Under the pieces are notes generated by a model, which ran no database searches, was not told the DNA's origin, and was given only the letters and a program-made list of their open reading frames with translations. Of a stretch of DNA of 7,785 bases, positions 5,899 to 7,785 are shown piece by piece. The number at the start of each line of letters is the position of its first letter. The first letter of the stretch is position 1. The stretch is taken from assembly GCA_023436805.1 (NCBI GenBank), contig JAEZHT010000075.1:1-7785 (forward strand). The letters run 5' to 3'. The stretch comes from Bacillota bacterium (GTDB taxonomy: Bacteria > Bacillota_I > Bacilli_A > Acholeplasmatales > UBA5453). Both the position numbers and the translations under genes were made by a program.

Positions 5899-5927
5899 GA
5901 GATATTATCTAAAGAGAGTGTGATTTG

Positions 5928-7785
5928 ATGTTTAAAAAATGGTTTGACTCAGGCATTAAAGAATTAAAAAAAGCAAAACCAATCGCGGACAAAATCGATA
6001 AACTGGCTTCTTCTATGGCTGCTTTAAGCGATGAAGAGCTTAAAAATAAAACGGCAGAATTTAAACAACGTTTTGAGCAAGGTGAAACGCTAGACCAATT
6101 GTTGGTTGAAGCTTATGCTGTCGTAAGAGAAGCGTCCAAGCGTGTGACAGGCATGTACCCATACTATGTTCAATTGTTGGGTGCGATTGCAATCCACGGT
6201 GGGAACATCGCTGAAATGAAAACCGGTGAAGGTAAGACCTTAACCGCCGTCATGCCAGCCTATTTAAATGCGCTCAATGGCTTAGGTGTCCATATTGTTA
6301 CTGTCAACGAATACCTCGCGAGACGTGAAGTTGACGGTGAAATTGGTGACATTTATCGTTTCCTTGGATTAACTGTGGGGCTCAATATCCGTGAATTGAC
6401 CGCCGAAGAGAAAAAAGCTGCTTATGCATGTGATATTTTATATTCGACCAACTCAGAGTTGGGTTTCGACTACTTAAGAGACCACATGGTTTTATACGCA
6501 AAAGATATGGTTCAAAAACGTGGTTTGAACTACGCCATCATCGACGAAGTGGACTCCATCTTAATCGATGAAGCGAGAACCCCACTCATCATCTCTGGTG
6601 GTGCGAAACAAAACCAAAATTTATATCAAGCGGCTGATCGCTTTGCTAAGTATTTAAAAGATGAAGATTATGTCATTGACATTGAATCTAAAACCATCGA
6701 ACTTTCCGAAAGTGGGATTGTTCGTGCAGAACAAATGTTTAGGGTTGAAAACCTGTATGACATCAACAACGTGACCTTGTTACACCACATCAATAACGCT
6801 TTAAGAGCCAACTATATCATGTTTAGAGATAAAGATTATATGGTTGTCGATAATGCTGTATTGATCATTGACCAATTCACCGGTCGTGTTTTACCAGGTC
6901 GTCAATTTTCTGAAGGTTTACACCAAGCATTGGAAGCCAAAGAAAACGTTGAAATTAAAAAAGAAACCGTGACGGTCGCGACCATCACGTATCAAAACTT
7001 CTTCAGAATGTATAAGAAACTGTCCGGTATGACCGGTACAGCGAAGACCGAAGAAGAGGAATTCAGAGAAATTTATAACATGTATGTCGTTGAAGTCCCA
7101 ACCAATGAACCAGTCGTTCGTGTGGATGCACCAGACTACCTGTTTGTTACTTTAGAAGACAAATACAACGCATTAATTGAAGATATTGCTGAAAGACATG
7201 AAAAGGGACAACCTATTCTGTTGGGTACAGTCGCCGTTGAAACATCAGAAATCTTGTCTAGATTACTCAATAAACGCGGTATCAAGCACGACGTATTGAA
7301 CGCGAAACAGCACGAACGTGAAGCCGATATCATTGCGAAAGCAGGGCATAAATACGCTGTGACCATCGCCACCAACATGGCCGGTCGTGGTACAGACATC
7401 AAGCTTGGCGAGGGCGTCGTTGAACTGGGCGGTTTGGCCGTCATCGGTTCTGAACGTCATGAATCCAGACGTATTGACAATCAGTTAAGAGGTCGTTCTG
7501 GACGTCAAGGTGACCCAGGTTACTCCAGATTTTATCTATCTGCAGAAGATGAATTGTTGATGCGTTTCGGTGGCGAAACCTTCAAACAAAGAATCGCCAT
7601 GATTTCTAAACTCAATACCGATAAAGATGCAACCAAGCCTCAACCACTCGAATCAAAGATGTTTTCAAGATTCGTTTCCTCTGCTCAAAAGCGTATTGAA
7701 GGTCAAAACTACGATACCCGTAAAACCGTTCTAGAATACGACGACGTATTGCGTAAACAAAGAGAAATCATGTATGCAGAACGCA
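5928..7785 (+). CDS. secA: Protein translocase ATPase SecA, N-terminal ~619 residues, cut by the right edge
   Basis: SecA is the ATP-driven motor that pushes preproteins through SecYEG at the membrane. The frame from ATG 5928 stays open for 619 codons to the window edge, about three quarters of a Bacillota SecA. Seen in order: N-terminal helix MFKKWFDSGIKELKK; GMYPYYVQLLGAIAIHGGNIAEMKTGEGKTL with Walker A at 97-104; TVNEYLARRE (125-134); STNSELGFDYLRDHMVLY (173-190); Walker B IIDEVDSILIDEARTPLIISG (204-224); the preprotein cross-linking region (~225-360); MTGTAKTEEEEF; NBD2 with GTVAVETSE, ATNMAGRGTDIKLGEGV, and the arginine-finger block RRIDNQLRGRSGRQGDPG; and the start of the helical scaffold (YDDVLRKQRE). 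The helical wing and scaffold finger lie beyond the edge. The ribosome binding site is weak (GAGAG 5914-5918, 9 bases upstream). The sequence is intact throughout and close to Bacillus SecA. Confidence 0.98.
   Translation, partial: MFKKWFDSGIKELKKAKPIADKIDKLASSMAALSDEELKNKTAEFKQRFEQGETLDQLLVEAYAVVREASKRVTGMYPYYVQLLGAIAIHGGNIAEMKTGEGKTLTAVMPAYLNALNGLGVHIVTVNEYLARREVDGEIGDIYRFLGLTVGLNIRELTAEEKKAAYACDILYSTNSELGFDYLRDHMVLYAKDMVQKRGLNYAIIDEVDSILIDEARTPLIISGGAKQNQNLYQAADRFAKYLKDEDYVIDIESKTIELSESGIVRAEQMFRVENLYDINNVTLLHHINNALRANYIMFRDKDYMVVDNAVLIIDQFTGRVLPGRQFSEGLHQALEAKENVEIKKETVTVATITYQNFFRMYKKLSGMTGTAKTEEEEFREIYNMYVVEVPTNEPVVRVDAPDYLFVTLEDKYNALIEDIAERHEKGQPILLGTVAVETSEILSRLLNKRGIKHDVLNAKQHEREADIIAKAGHKYAVTIATNMAGRGTDIKLGEGVVELGGLAVIGSERHESRRIDNQLRGRSGRQGDPGYSRFYLSAEDELLMRFGGETFKQRIAMISKLNTDKDATKPQPLESKMFSRFVSSAQKRIEGQNYDTRKTVLEYDDVLRKQREIMYAER

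Noticed and set aside
6159..6171. GMYPYYVQ in SecA in place of the frequent 'GM.pFdVQ' as a possible defect
   Set aside because: The position before VQ varies among SecA proteins (Bacillus has Lys there), and the Walker A, Walker B and arginine-finger motifs are all intact.

Overview
The window looks like a core-genome stretch of an AT-rich, low-GC Gram-positive relative. The best guess is the Acholeplasma/Izemoplasma side of the Mollicutes or a nearby Bacillota lineage. The reasons are Bacillus-like sequences (MetK, SecA, a YutG-type PgpA), strong AGGAGG-type ribosome binding sites, a SAM-I riboswitch and UGA used as a stop codon (the fmt and membrane-protein genes both end in TGA). That last point argues against the Mycoplasma code, in which UGA is Trp. 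The genus is inference. All genes are on the plus strand and no mobile element, CRISPR array, tRNA or rRNA is visible.

Region 1 (1-3018) is a tight upstream operon. It holds the 3' end of a probable priA (replication restart helicase), fmt (Met-tRNA formyltransferase), a YutG-type phosphatidylglycerophosphatase (start codon overlapping the fmt stop) and a six-helix membrane protein. The cytoplasmic part of that membrane protein reads as a badly degenerated HD-GYP domain. This last protein is the least ordinary gene in the window.

Region 2 (3019-5842) is a methionine/SAM-controlled unit. A good sigma-A promoter with an extended -10 is followed by a SAM-I (S-box) riboswitch, an antiterminator/terminator pair and metK. 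A DUF3137 membrane protein follows after 18 bases and lemA after 12, with no terminator until the UUCG-capped hairpin behind lemA. The SAM switch therefore probably controls two membrane proteins of unclear function as well as SAM synthetase.

Region 3 (5843-7785) holds the start of secA, cut by the right edge. It is preceded by two inverted repeats, one centred on the candidate -35 box and one on the candidate -10 box, which suggests regulated expression.

I see no clearly novel multi-gene system. The points most worth following are the dead-looking HD-GYP membrane protein, the SAM-switch control of DUF3137-LemA, the antiterminator that competes with two aptamer helices, and the double dyad at secA.
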